This document shows positions 1 to 9,223 of a stretch of DNA of 64,000 bases, in pieces. Origin of the DNA: CAZUVM01 sp964623885. Lineage in GTDB: Bacteria; Verrucomicrobiota; Verrucomicrobiia; Limisphaerales; UBA8199. Position 1 is the stretch's first letter; each line of letters begins with the position of its first letter. The stretch covers positions 1 through 64,000 of the forward strand of contig CAZUVM010000059.1 in the NCBI GenBank assembly GCA_964623885.1, in the 5' to 3' direction. Position numbers and translations under genes: made by a program. The notes beneath the pieces are model-generated. The model searched no databases. It worked only from the letters and a program-made list of their open reading frames with translations, and had not been told where the DNA came from.

Positions 1-1020
1 ATCATCAATCCCAGTTACGCAGTACAGGGATATCCGTCGGGTGAACTGGAACGCCGCAATGATCCCAGATTGCGACCGCTGTTCAATCGCGCGACGCAAG
101 GCAATTACTTTCCTGGTTCGGTGTTCAAGACCGTTGTTGGATTGGCGGCATTGGAGAATGGGTTGGATCCCACGACGAAATATCATTTCAACGAAAACCC
201 GAGAGATCCAGGGAAGGCCTATATCGTGGTTCGCGGTCGTCCGATCAAGGATACTGCGCTGCCGGGTGACTACGATTTCCGGCGAGCTATCATACGGTCT
301 TGCAACGGTTATTTCATTACGAATGGCATAAGAATTGGCCCCGAGCGCATCGTCCGCTTAGCTGAACGGGTCCACTTCGGAGAGCGCCTCGGAATGAATT
401 TGAACCAGGAAACCGGAGGTGCGCTGCCAACTTTGAATCGCCTCTCCGCCGGTTGGGTAGATGGGAACACTGCTAATCTCTGCATCGGCCAGGAAACCGT
501 CATGGTCACCCCGCTGCAAGTTGCGGTACTCATCTCCGCCATCGCCAATGGCGGCACCGTACTCCATCCTCGTCTGGTCGATCGTATCGAACCGCCCGAT
601 AGCGCCTTCGGACAGGAGGCGCTCGTTTTCCCCAAAGGCGAAGTGCTGGACCATCTCGGGGTAAGCTCCAGAAGCCTCGACATCCTGCATAAGGCGATGG
701 TCGCCGAAACGGAGGACACGGAAGGCACGGGCAAGCCTGCCCGCGAGGCTGTGCGAGAGGCATTCCCCAATTTGCGCATCTGCGGCAAAACCGGGACGGC
801 CCAAATCAAAAACATCGAAGGTCAAAAGACTGGCCAAACTACCTGGTTCGCATCTTTCGCTCCTTACGAAAATCCCCGATGGGCTGTTGTCGTTATGGTC
901 GAAGACGGCAAGTCCGGAGGCGACACGTGCTCTCCTGTTGCCGGGAAAATCTATTACGCCTTGATGGAGCGCGAACGTATGGGAAGTGCCGCCAAAGCAA
1001 CCATTGCGAACGCCCAATGA
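1..1020 (+). CDS. mrdA: Penicillin-binding protein 2 (peptidoglycan D,D-transpeptidase), 5' end outside window
   Basis: This is the transpeptidase half of a class B penicillin-binding protein, which cross-links peptidoglycan in the periplasm during cell elongation. The frame is open from base 1, so the N-terminal membrane anchor and dimerisation domain lie upstream; 339 codons are visible of a family that is usually 600-650 residues. All three active-site motifs are present: SVFK with the nucleophile Ser at 118-120, SCN (Ser at 298-300, Asn at 304-306), and KTGTAQ starting at 787. The next gene, 24 bases downstream, is rodA, the standard partner of PBP2, which favours PBP2 over PBP3/FtsI. In-frame starts inside the window (for example TTG at 70) are not real starts, because conserved sequence continues upstream of them. 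Confidence 0.93.
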   Translation: MINPSYAVQGYPSGELERRNDPRLRPLFNRATQGNYFPGSVFKTVVGLAALENGLDPTTKYHFNENPRDPGKAYIVVRGRPIKDTALPGDYDFRRAIIRSCNGYFITNGIRIGPERIVRLAERVHFGERLGMNLNQETGGALPTLNRLSAGWVDGNTANLCIGQETVMVTPLQVAVLISAIANGGTVLHPRLVDRIEPPDSAFGQEALVFPKGEVLDHLGVSSRSLDILHKAMVAETEDTEGTGKPAREAVREAFPNLRICGKTGTAQIKNIEGQKTGQTTWFASFAPYENPRWAVVVMVEDGKSGGDTCSPVAGKIYYALMERERMGSAAKATIANAQ

Positions 1021-1044
1021 ACGCAAGCACTACTCTGATTCGGC

Positions 1045-2259
1045 ATGTTTGACGCCACGCTCAACGAACGCGAGTCTCGCCTCGAGCGGCTGCAATTAGC
1101 GGCCATTATCGGGCTGATGCTGCTCGGTGCGGCGTTTGTCTATAGCGCCACTATGGTAAGCGAGTCAGCTATGACCGCGCCGTGGTATACTCAAAGCTGG
1201 GTGCGACAATTGGTGTGGTACGCCCTGGGGATTGTCGCAGCAGTAGTGACGTGCGCTATCGACTACCGCGTGCTTGCCCGTTGGTCATTCGTCCTTTATT
1301 GGCTCACGATTCTTCTGCTGGTGGCCGTGCTTATTCCGAAGATCGGGTCATGGCGTCTCGGGGCGCGGCGCTGGATCGACCTGGGTTTTTTCCAGTTTCA
1401 GCCGTCGGAATTCGCCAAATTGGCATTCATCCTCGCGCAGGCTCATTTCCTAAGTCGTCCGATGGAGGAGTTGCGGCTCCCCGGCACGATCGCCAAGGCG
1501 ATGGGTCTATTGTTCCTGCCCTTCGTGTTGATCATGAGAGAACCGGACCTGGGCTCCGCGCTGGTACTGGTGCCGACCGGGCTGGTGATGCTTTACGTCG
1601 CCGGAGTGCCCAAACAATTCCTTTTTTGGCTGCTGAGCGGAGCGGTCTTCCTGGCGACTTTATTCCTGGCGGACTTCCTGTTCGCTCCGCCGAATTGGCA
1701 GGTTTTTAAACTCGAAGATTATCAACGGCGCAGGCTGCTGGTGTATTTCGATCAACAATATCGTCTGCCTCCCGGTGCGTCGAAGGCAGAGAAAGAACGC
1801 GCGCGCAAATTGCAGTTTGATGACTCGCACAATGTGCGGCAGGCATTGATTTCCGTCGGCTCGGGTGGGTTGACGGGCAAAGGCTGGCGGCAAGGCACGC
1901 AAAATGCATTGGGTTATCTGCCGCGGGCTGTGGCGCACAACGACTTTATCTTCTCTGTCATCGCCGAGGAGAAGGGATTTGTCGGCAGCGTCCTTGTTTT
2001 GGCGCTGTATGGAACGGTGTTGCTGACCGGCATCCGCATTGCCGGCCAGGCGCGCGATCGCCTGGGCCGGTTAATTGCGGCGGGCGTCGTTGCGCTCCTG
2101 TTCAGCCACGTGTTTATCAATATCGGCATGAACATTCGCCTCATGCCTGTGACGGGCGTGCCACTGCCGCTGCTCTCCTACGGTGGATCTTCAGTGCTCG
2201 GCTCGTTAATCGCCATAGGCTTGTTGCAAAACGTCTACATTTATCGAAAGGCATATTAA
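1045..2259 (+). CDS. rodA: Rod shape-determining protein RodA (SEDS peptidoglycan polymerase)
   Basis: This 404-residue polytopic membrane protein belongs to the SEDS family (RodA/FtsW/SpoVE), which polymerises lipid II into glycan strands. Family signatures include the W-I-D-L-G-x-x-x-F-Q-P-S-E stretch after the third to fourth helix, the REPDLGSALV segment, and a C-terminal block with GMNIRLMPVTGVPLPLLSYGG, ending in short hydrophilic residues. A large extracytoplasmic loop holds the charged segment after DYQRRR. Position directly after mrdA identifies it as RodA rather than FtsW. The start ATG lies 24 bases after the mrdA stop. The stop is one base before the next ATG, so translation of the RNase gene is probably coupled. 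Confidence 0.95.
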   Translation: MFDATLNERESRLERLQLAAIIGLMLLGAAFVYSATMVSESAMTAPWYTQSWVRQLVWYALGIVAAVVTCAIDYRVLARWSFVLYWLTILLLVAVLIPKIGSWRLGARRWIDLGFFQFQPSEFAKLAFILAQAHFLSRPMEELRLPGTIAKAMGLLFLPFVLIMREPDLGSALVLVPTGLVMLYVAGVPKQFLFWLLSGAVFLATLFLADFLFAPPNWQVFKLEDYQRRRLLVYFDQQYRLPPGASKAEKERARKLQFDDSHNVRQALISVGSGGLTGKGWRQGTQNALGYLPRAVAHNDFIFSVIAEEKGFVGSVLVLALYGTVLLTGIRIAGQARDRLGRLIAAGVVALLFSHVFINIGMNIRLMPVTGVPLPLLSYGGSSVLGSLIAIGLLQNVYIYRKAY

Positions 2260-2260
2260 C

Positions 2261-4231
2261 ATGAACGAACGAAATTTCTCGCGGCGTCGCCGCGGCGGCA
2301 TGCGCTTCCGCCCTACCGGCGGTCTCGGCCACATGCAGCAGCGTCCTGACCGCGACGCCATCCAGGCCCGCGCCGAAGCTGTCGGCGACCAGGCGATGCA
2401 GGAAAAAGTCTATGAACGGCGCCACGCGCATGAAATCGAGCGCGCCGAAAACATCGCCGCAGGTCTGCCGCCGGAAGGCGCCCCTAAACCGGCGAACCCG
2501 CCAGGCAAACGCGATTTCCGCCAGCCGAACCTCGAAACTCCTGCCGAAGTGCAGGAGGAAAAGGCATTCGAGCCGGTGCCGGTGCCCGAGCAAACCAAAG
2601 GCATTGTCGACAGCATTAAGGTCATGGCCACAACGCTGGTCAAACGCGTCCAGCGTCTCCTCAAACCAGTCAAGCGCGCCCACAAGGAAGTGGTCATTAA
2701 TGCTGAATCTCTGGAAACCCGCGTCGCTGTGCTCGAAGAAGGCCGGCTGGAAGAGTTTAACATCGAACGCACCACCGAAGAGCGCCTCGTCGGCAGCATC
2801 TTCAAAGGCAAAGTCCGCAACCTTGAAGACGGGCTCAAAGCCGCCTTCGTAGACATCGGGTTCGAAAAGAATGCGTTCCTCCATTATTGGGACATCGTGC
2901 CCAACAGCTTCGACAGCGCTTATGAAATAGTTGAACGTCCCGTCGAGCGCGATCGCCGGCGCGAGAAGCCTAAGATCACCCAAAAGGATATCCCCCGCGT
3001 TTATCCGCCCGGCAGCGACATCATCGTCCAGGTAACCAAAGGTCCAATCGGCACCAAAGGCCCGCGCGTCACCACCAACATCGTCCTGCCCGGCCGTTAT
3101 CTTGTTCTGCTCCCGAACTCGGACCAGAGCGGCATCTCGCGCAAGGTTGAGAATCAGCAGGAACGCCAGCGCCTCAAAAAAATCCTGCGCGAGCTCTCCA
3201 TTCCCGAAGGTATGGGCGTCATTATGCGCACCGTCGGCGAAGGCCAGCAAACGCGCTATTTCGTGCGCGACCTCGCGCTGCTGCTGGAAGAATGGCGGCA
3301 AATCCAGGACCGTATCAAAAACCAGGCCATGGCCACCTGCGTGTTCCAGGAACCTGACCTCATTGAGCGCACCGTGCGCGACTTCTTGACGGAAGATGTC
3401 GAGCGCATCGTCGTGGATAATCAGAAGGCCTACGATCGTATGCGCGACATGATATCGAAGATCTCGAAGCGCTCCGCCGACAAAGTCAAACTCTATACGG
3501 ATCCGCAACCTATCTTCGATCGCTTCAATATCACGCGCCAGTTGGAGAATGCGTTCTCCCGTCAGGTACACCTGAAAAGCGGCGGCTATATCGTCGTCGA
3601 TGAAACTGAAGCGCTGGTCGCCATCGACGTTAACACCGGCCGTCATAAAGGCGGCAAAGACCAGGAAACATCGATCCTCAAGGTCAATCTCGAAGCCGCC
3701 GACGAAATCGCCCGGCAACTGCGCCTGCGCAACATGGGAGGTCTCATCGTTCTCGATTTCATCGACATGAAACAGCGCCGCGACCAGCAGCAGGTCTATT
3801 CGCGCATGAAGGAAGCTCTGCGACGCGACAAAGCCAAAACCCACATCCTGCCCATTTCCCAGCTTGGTTTGATGGAAATGACGCGCCAGCGCCACTCCGA
3901 AAGTGTCCACGCCGCGGTTTATGATGATTGCCCTTACTGCAAAGGCCGTGGCAAGGTCAAAAGTGCTCTCACCATGAGCGTCGAGATCCAGCGCAAGCTC
4001 AGTGAAATCCTCAAGAAACGCACCCGCGATGAGTCGGATTTCCAACTTCGCATTGTCGTCCATCCAACCATTCTCGAACGTCTGCGCACTGAGGACGAAA
4101 AGCTCCTCATCGAATTGGAAAAACGGTATTTCGGCAAACTCTCCTTCCGTGCCGATCCGGCCATGCACGCGGAGCAATTCAAAATTGTCAACGTCACCAC
4201 CAACGAGGAAATGGCCAGCGTTGGAGGATGA
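2261..4231 (+). CDS. rng: Ribonuclease E/G family endoribonuclease with N-terminal extension
   Basis: This 656-residue enzyme cleaves single-stranded RNA in rRNA maturation and mRNA decay. The family core starts near residue 145 (VVINAESLETRVAVLEEG) with an S1 RNA-binding domain. Mg-binding Asp456 (DVNTG) and Asp499 (VLDFIDM) are 43 residues apart, as in E. coli RNase E (D303/D346). The zinc-link CPYCKGRGK follows, with Cys557 58 residues after Asp499, again the E. coli spacing. No long RNase E-type C-terminal scaffold is present, so the architecture is RNase G-like at that end. The first roughly 140 residues are an Arg/Lys/Pro-rich extension not found in standard RNase G. The mrdA-rodA-rng order suggests one operon. 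The long open frame on the opposite strand is a codon-bias shadow. Confidence 0.93.
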   Translation: MNERNFSRRRRGGMRFRPTGGLGHMQQRPDRDAIQARAEAVGDQAMQEKVYERRHAHEIERAENIAAGLPPEGAPKPANPPGKRDFRQPNLETPAEVQEEKAFEPVPVPEQTKGIVDSIKVMATTLVKRVQRLLKPVKRAHKEVVINAESLETRVAVLEEGRLEEFNIERTTEERLVGSIFKGKVRNLEDGLKAAFVDIGFEKNAFLHYWDIVPNSFDSAYEIVERPVERDRRREKPKITQKDIPRVYPPGSDIIVQVTKGPIGTKGPRVTTNIVLPGRYLVLLPNSDQSGISRKVENQQERQRLKKILRELSIPEGMGVIMRTVGEGQQTRYFVRDLALLLEEWRQIQDRIKNQAMATCVFQEPDLIERTVRDFLTEDVERIVVDNQKAYDRMRDMISKISKRSADKVKLYTDPQPIFDRFNITRQLENAFSRQVHLKSGGYIVVDETEALVAIDVNTGRHKGGKDQETSILKVNLEAADEIARQLRLRNMGGLIVLDFIDMKQRRDQQQVYSRMKEALRRDKAKTHILPISQLGLMEMTRQRHSESVHAAVYDDCPYCKGRGKVKSALTMSVEIQRKLSEILKKRTRDESDFQLRIVVHPTILERLRTEDEKLLIELEKRYFGKLSFRADPAMHAEQFKIVNVTTNEEMASVGG

Positions 4232-4288
4232 TTGAGGAAAGGCCCGCGTGATCGAGAAGCGAGCGCGGGTCTTGCCAGCCGAACCGCT

Positions 4289-5830
4289 TTACTTCACGTC
4301 CAAGGTTAACTTATTGCGCTCAAGCGTTGCTCCTTGTGCAAACGCAAGCTGGGCAAGAATCTTGTTGTAGTCAGCCACGGCCTGCAGTTCGGCCGTGCGC
4401 GTGGCGGTAAGCGTCTCCTGCAACTGGAGGACGAAGAAAGCGGTCGAGAAACCGTTCTGGAGTTTCTTTTGCTCAGCATCGAGAGCGCTTTCAGCGTAAA
4501 CACGTGCCTGTCGAGTCGAAGTGACCTGTGCGTAACGCGACTCGGCGCGATTCAGCAAATCCGCGATCTGGAGCAAAATGTCCTGCTCGGCCTTTTTGAG
4601 CTGAAGCTCGGCAATCTGCTTGGCTGCTTTGCTGGCCTTATAGCCGGCGCGTTCCGCCATGCTGCTCAGTGGAAAGGTCAGGACTGCGCCGTAGAAGTAG
4701 TCGGGATCATGAAAGCCAAACGTTTGGTCGATTGCCCCACCCAAATCTGGATCGACCCCATTCCCGCCGAAGTGCCCACTGATATCGAGGCTGGGGAAAA
4801 GCTGGTTGAATCGAAATCGGACCGACACATCGCTACGCTGAACGGCGAGGCGTGCTTCCTGAAGGTCGGGGCGGTTTTTGAGGGCCTGGGCAAAAGACTC
4901 GGCGCGATTGAGCTCGGCCGGCAAAACCAGGAGAATCGCATCTGCCGGACGAAGATCCACATCCGCCCATTGTTCGAAGTCATCGCCCAGCAAGCTCTTC
5001 AACGTATCCTGGCGGGCAACCTGTGCTTCACGGGCAGCCGTTAGCGCAGTGAGCGAATTTTGCAACTGGGTTTCAGCCTGGGCACTATCGAGCGGCGGCA
5101 GATCGCCGACCTCGACTCGGCGGCGGGTTTCGGCAACAAGTTGCTGCCGAAGCTCCACGGCCTTCTCCTCGACGCGGACGGTTTCACGCGCGGTGACCAG
5201 ATCGTCGTAGCCCAACTCGACAGCAAGCAGGGTCTTCATAATTTGAAAACGCATAGCCTGCTCGGACATTTTCAGTTCCTTGCGCCGGATTTGGATCTGT
5301 TCGCGGCTTGAATCGATCCAGAAATCGCGCAACAGATGCTGCTGCACTGTCAGACCGGCGGTCGCATAATAGTTGTTCGTGTCACGGATGCCGCCGGGAA
5401 AAAATGCCGCATCTTCCGGGTCGGAGGTGAAATCGGTTCGCGCCTGATCTTTGCGAGCGAAGCCGCTGAAATCATAGCTCAAGCCGATAGGCAATTTGCC
5501 CGACAATTTTGGGCCGAGGGTGTCGGTTGTGAGTTCAGTAGGCAGGTAGGGGTTAAACTTCCGCGCATCGAAGTCGCCGGGTATCGATTGGTAAGCATGC
5601 TGCGCCCCAAAGCTGAAGATGGGGTCGTAGGGTCCCCAGGCACCCTGAAGATCGGCCGCGACCAACTCGGTGGAACGATGCTGGATTTGAATATCGAGAT
5701 TCCTCGCCAGGGCCAATTCGAAACAATCGTGCAGCGACACCATACGGACCGGCACGGGTGCGGGAGCACATGGGGCGAAAGACGGCAGGAGCAAACCGAA
5801 TACCAAGGCCAACACGATTCGAGCGCGCAT
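4289..5830 (-). CDS. TolC-family outer membrane efflux protein
   Basis: This 513-residue protein resembles the TolC/OprM channel family, which forms trimeric outer-membrane ducts for tripartite efflux pumps or type I secretion. The start used here gives a clean signal peptide (MRARIVLALVFGLLLPSFAP, then CAPA, which could also be a lipobox). An in-frame start 75 bases upstream would add a hydrophilic stretch in front of the signal and is less likely. Family features are the opening MVSLHDCFELALARNLDIQ helix, long alternating helical segments rich in Ala/Gln/Glu (the Glu-Thr-Val-Arg-Val-Glu-Glu and Ala-Glu-Thr-Gln-Leu-Gln regions), and two half-repeats. No membrane fusion protein or inner-membrane pump is adjacent, so the partner is unknown. 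It converges with the RNase gene 57 bases away. Confidence 0.88.
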   Translation of the reverse strand: MRARIVLALVFGLLLPSFAPCAPAPVPVRMVSLHDCFELALARNLDIQIQHRSTELVAADLQGAWGPYDPIFSFGAQHAYQSIPGDFDARKFNPYLPTELTTDTLGPKLSGKLPIGLSYDFSGFARKDQARTDFTSDPEDAAFFPGGIRDTNNYYATAGLTVQQHLLRDFWIDSSREQIQIRRKELKMSEQAMRFQIMKTLLAVELGYDDLVTARETVRVEEKAVELRQQLVAETRRRVEVGDLPPLDSAQAETQLQNSLTALTAAREAQVARQDTLKSLLGDDFEQWADVDLRPADAILLVLPAELNRAESFAQALKNRPDLQEARLAVQRSDVSVRFRFNQLFPSLDISGHFGGNGVDPDLGGAIDQTFGFHDPDYFYGAVLTFPLSSMAERAGYKASKAAKQIAELQLKKAEQDILLQIADLLNRAESRYAQVTSTRQARVYAESALDAEQKKLQNGFSTAFFVLQLQETLTATRTAELQAVADYNKILAQLAFAQGATLERNKLTLDVK

Positions 5831-5961
5831 TGCGAAGCATAGAATGTAAAGGTCGAATCGCTGAGTCAAAACACTTTGGGCGGATGCTCCACAAGAAAAC
5901 ACCATGAGTAACCGAATGTCCTAACTCCGAACGAGCGAACGAAATTGCCGGGGAAAAGGTC

Positions 5962-5990
5962 TTTACAGGGCCCTTACCCCCATCTAGAAT
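5962..5990 (+). promoter_or_regulatory. Sigma70-type promoter for rpsO
   Basis: TTTACA (5962-5967), a 17-base spacer and TAGAAT (5985-5990) match the -35/-10 consensus at five of six positions each with ideal spacing. A start near 5997 would give a leader of about 40 bases before the rpsO ATG. The site is in the divergent gap between the TolC-like gene and rpsO. It was found by eye, with no experimental support. Confidence 0.6.
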
Positions 5991-6036
5991 TTACCGATTA
6001 TATAAAGAACAAGATTGCCTGGATTGAACAGAAGAC

Positions 6037-6294
6037 ATGCAAGCCAAAACGAAGACAATAAACGATTTCAAGCTTCATGAGCGGGACACTGGCTCGGCTG
6101 ACGTGCAGATTGCATTGCTCACGCAACGGATTAATCACCTGACCGAGCATTTGCAAAAGAACAAGAAGGACCATAGCTCCCGTCGTGGATTGCTCATGAT
6201 GGTCGGCCAGCGCCGGCGATTGCTCGATTACCTGCAGACGACCGACGTCAGCCGTTATCAATCCGTCACCAAAAAACTCAAGCTGCGGAAGTAA
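6037..6294 (+). CDS. rpsO: 30S ribosomal protein S15
   Basis: This 85-residue protein is ribosomal protein S15, which binds the central domain of 16S rRNA early in 30S assembly; the usual length is 88-89. Recognisable features are DTGSADVQIALLTQRINHLTEHL, the HSSRRGLLMMVGQRRRLLDYL helix that contacts rRNA, and the ending RYQSVTKKLKLRK. It is followed by pnp, the classic rpsO-pnp arrangement. A promoter-like site lies 47 bases upstream of the start. S15 commonly represses its own translation through the leader RNA; the leader is short here and such a fold was not established. Confidence 0.97.
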   Translation: MQAKTKTINDFKLHERDTGSADVQIALLTQRINHLTEHLQKNKKDHSSRRGLLMMVGQRRRLLDYLQTTDVSRYQSVTKKLKLRK

Positions 6295-6362
6295 CTCTCA
6301 CACAGCCACATGCCCGTAATCTCAACACCGGCACGTGCGCAATAGGGAATTTCGATTAAATT

Positions 6363-6385
6363 GAGCCGGAAGACGCGAGCGGCTC
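6363..6385 (+). promoter_or_regulatory. Hairpin in the rpsO-pnp intergenic region
   Basis: GAGCCG (6363-6368) and CGGCTC (6380-6385) form a 6-bp stem around an 11-base loop, and no T-run follows. In E. coli the pnp leader contains an RNase III-processed stem used for autoregulation. Whether this short stem has that role is a guess. Confidence 0.3.
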
Positions 6386-6509
6386 ATTTACCGACTCACA
6401 CAAATCGCGTTATGAACATAGCCCCGTCGCCCTGGGAAATTTCATTCAGCTCCGAATGGTTTCGGAGTTCACTGAAGTTGCTCGGTGGCGGCGGGGCGCA
6501 AACAACATT

Positions 6510-8966
6510 ATGCCAGAAAAAGCAAGCGCCCCCATTGGGGACAAGCAGATCATTATTGAAACAGGAAAAATCGCCAAACAAGCTGACGGCGCTGTAACCG
6601 TCCAACTCGGCGAAACCATCGTAATCATAGCGGCTGTAGGCGCCGCCAAAGCCAAGGCAGGCCAGGACTTCTTCCCGCTGACGGTAGACTACCGCGAGAA
6701 AGCGGCTGCGGCTGGAAAATTCCCGGGCGGCTATTTTAAACGCGAAGGGCGCCCGACCGAAAAAGAAATTCTCACTTCCCGGCTTATCGACCGGCCTATC
6801 CGCCCGTTGTTCCCGAAAGGCTGGTACAACGAAGTGCAGGTGCAATGCATTGTGCTCAGCGCGGATGGCGAGAACGACCCGGATATGCTCGCAGTTGTTG
6901 GCGCTTCGGCGTCCCTGATGGTCAGTGATATTCCATGGGCCGGGCCACTCGGCGCAGTCCGTGTCGGGCGCGTCAACGGCCAGTTCATCGCCAACCCAAC
7001 GCACACCCAAATGTGCGACAGCGATCTGGACCTGGTCTACGTCGGCAACGAACGCGACCTGGTGATGTATGAAGGGTCCGCCAAGGAAATCAGCGAGACC
7101 GATTTTAATGTCGCCCTGAAGTTCGGCCAGGAAGCCATCCAGCCGATGATTGCCATGCAGAAAGATCTCGCCGCTCGCGCCGGGAAAGCCAAGCGCCAGA
7201 TCACCCTCAATATTGTGCCTGAGGAAATTCTCAAGGAAGCCAAAGCGCTCGCCGGCGATCGCATGGTCACAGCTTTGCTCACGCCCGGCAAACTGGCCCG
7301 CGAGGGCGCGGTTTCGGCGTTGACCGAAGAAATCGGCAAGAAACTCGTCGAAAAATTCGGCGAGGAAAAAGTGACCGAATTTGTCCTGAAAGACGCCTTT
7401 TACTACATCCAGAAGGAATCGGTTCGTGACCTGATCATGAACCATGACAAACGACTCGATGGACGTGATTTGAATACCGTCCGGCCAATTCACAGCGAGG
7501 TCTCGCTATTGCCGCGCGCCCATGGTTCGGCGTTATTCCAACGCGGTGAAACGCAGGCGATGACGCTCTGCACACTAGGCACCGGTGAGGATGCTCAGGA
7601 ATTTGATGCCTATACCGGCGGCCAAAGCGAAAAGAAATTCATCCTCCACTATAACTTCCCGAATTTCTCAGTCGGTGAAACGGGCCGCATCAGCGGTCCC
7701 GGCCGACGTGAAATTGGGCATGGCGCATTGGCCGAGCGGTCGCTCGAACCGATGGTGCCGACAGACACGTATCCTTATTCGATCCGCATTACCAGCGAGA
7801 TCATGGAGTCCAATGGCTCGACCTCCATGGCGACAGTGTGCGGCGGTTCGCTGGCTCTGATGGACGCCGGTGTGCCGATGATCCGACCAGTGGCCGGCAT
7901 CAGCGTCGGCCTTTGCACCGAGCACGATGACCAGAACCGGATTACCCGCTCCAAGCTGATGACCGATATCATCGGCTGGGAAGACGCGTTTTGTGACATG
8001 GATTGCAAGCTCGCCGGCACGGAAAAAGGTATTACCGGATTCCAACTCGACCTTAAGCTGCCCGGCATTCCGCTAGAGCTCATGGCCGAGGCGGTCGAAA
8101 AGGCGCGCGTTGCCCGGGCGCACATTCTGGCTGAAATGGCCAAGACCATGGCGGCTCCGCGCAAGGAGCTCAGCAAATACGCGCCGCGCATCGAGACGTT
8201 GAAGATTAACCCTGATAAGATCGGGGCGCTGATCGGCCCCGGTGGAAAGAATATCAAGAAGCTCGTCGAGGAATCGGGTTGCGAAATCAATATCGAAGAC
8301 GACGGGACGGTCAATATCTACTCCGTTTCGGAGGAGGGAATGAAGATCGCGCGCGATGCGATCACGGGCATGAGCGCGGAACCCGAAATCGGCAAGATCT
8401 ACCGTGGCAAAGTTGTTACGATAAAAGATTTCGGCGCGTTTGTGGAATTCCTGCCCGGCAAAGACGGCCTCGTCCACATTAGCGAATTGGCCAACTTCCG
8501 TGTCAAACAGACCGAAGACATTGTCCGTTTGGGCGACGAGATCCAGGTTAAGTGCCTGGGAGTCGATGAGAAAGGCCGCGTGCGGCTCTCCCGTAAAGCG
8601 GCCATGGCCGACCGCGATAAAGAAATGTCCGGCGAAGCACCTGAAGGCGGCGAAGGCTCTGAGCAACGCAGCAGTGAAGGCGGCGACCGTGGTGAACAGC
8701 GTGAATATCGTGGTGATCGGGGCGACCGTGGTGAACATCGCGGCGGAGATCGCGGCGAGCGGCGGGGTGGAGACCGTGGGGATCGGCGTGGCGGAGATCG
8801 CGGCGAGCGGCGGGGTGGAGACCGTGGAGATCGGCGTGGCGGGGACCGCGGGCCCCGTAGTGGCGGGGATCAAGGGAGCGGAGATCGCGGGCCCCGTGGC
8901 GGCGGGGATCAAGGGGGCGGGGATCGCGGCCCGGATCGCAGCCGTGAGCCTTCCCAAGTAGGGTAA
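6510..8966 (+). CDS. pnp: Polyribonucleotide nucleotidyltransferase (PNPase) with Arg-Gly-Asp repeat tail
   Basis: This 818-residue enzyme is the phosphorolytic 3'-5' exoribonuclease of the degradosome. Two RNase PH domains (about residues 10-230 and 320-545) flank an alpha-helical linker. A KH domain follows with the GPGGKNIKKL GxxG loop, then an S1 domain (GKVVTIKDFGAFVEFLPG). The FFPLTVDYREK and GREIGHGALAERSLEP blocks are canonical. The ATG at 6510 is preferred because the N-terminus MPEKASAPIG then matches family length; an in-frame ATG at 6456 would add 18 unconserved residues. The last 90 or so residues are an unusual low-complexity tail of Gly, Asp, Arg and Glu with a 16-residue period that mirrors a 48-base DNA repeat (from 8743). 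It sits 215 bases after rpsO and ends at a strong terminator. Confidence 0.96.
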   Translation: MPEKASAPIGDKQIIIETGKIAKQADGAVTVQLGETIVIIAAVGAAKAKAGQDFFPLTVDYREKAAAAGKFPGGYFKREGRPTEKEILTSRLIDRPIRPLFPKGWYNEVQVQCIVLSADGENDPDMLAVVGASASLMVSDIPWAGPLGAVRVGRVNGQFIANPTHTQMCDSDLDLVYVGNERDLVMYEGSAKEISETDFNVALKFGQEAIQPMIAMQKDLAARAGKAKRQITLNIVPEEILKEAKALAGDRMVTALLTPGKLAREGAVSALTEEIGKKLVEKFGEEKVTEFVLKDAFYYIQKESVRDLIMNHDKRLDGRDLNTVRPIHSEVSLLPRAHGSALFQRGETQAMTLCTLGTGEDAQEFDAYTGGQSEKKFILHYNFPNFSVGETGRISGPGRREIGHGALAERSLEPMVPTDTYPYSIRITSEIMESNGSTSMATVCGGSLALMDAGVPMIRPVAGISVGLCTEHDDQNRITRSKLMTDIIGWEDAFCDMDCKLAGTEKGITGFQLDLKLPGIPLELMAEAVEKARVARAHILAEMAKTMAAPRKELSKYAPRIETLKINPDKIGALIGPGGKNIKKLVEESGCEINIEDDGTVNIYSVSEEGMKIARDAITGMSAEPEIGKIYRGKVVTIKDFGAFVEFLPGKDGLVHISELANFRVKQTEDIVRLGDEIQVKCLGVDEKGRVRLSRKAAMADRDKEMSGEAPEGGEGSEQRSSEGGDRGEQREYRGDRGDRGEHRGGDRGERRGGDRGDRRGGDRGERRGGDRGDRRGGDRGPRSGGDQGSGDRGPRGGGDQGGGDRGPDRSREPSQVG

Positions 8967-9018
8967 GGCAGGAACCATTAGCAAGGGACGCCACCCTCGG
9001 CGCCCCCAAGATTCTCAG

Positions 9019-9044
9019 GGCGAGCCGCAAGCTCGCCTTTTTTT
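9019..9044 (+). terminator. Rho-independent terminator after pnp
   Basis: GGCGAGC (9019-9025), loop CGCAA and GCTCGCC (9031-9037) form a perfect 7-bp stem followed by seven T residues. It lies 52 bases after the pnp stop and closes the rpsO-pnp unit. Confidence 0.88.
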
Positions 9045-9223
9045 GTGAACAGATTGTGAATAAATTCCAACAACTTTTAGTGGTGTTCCTCGAATGACCC
9101 ACAACATAATGCGCCCCGTTAGCTGAGCGACCCGGAAGTAGGGCCAACCGGGGGGCCTCACCAGCTTGGCACCGCGACAGAGCAGGCGATTGTCTTCTGC
9201 GCGGGATTCCAGAACATTAAACT

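Noticed and set aside
2141..4177. Long open frame on the - strand, 678 codons, opposite the RNase E/G gene.
   Set aside because: It mirrors the codon bias of a strongly conserved gene; it has no recognisable domains and overlaps the 3' end of rodA.
8073..8984. Open frame on the - strand, about 300 codons, opposite the end of pnp.
   Set aside because: The Ala/Pro/Thr-rich part is the reverse of the PNPase Arg-Gly-Asp tail; no start signal and no family resemblance.
9045..9223. Stretch with a GTTAGCTGAG-like phrase considered as a tRNA.
   Set aside because: No T-loop consensus or acceptor pairing could be assembled.
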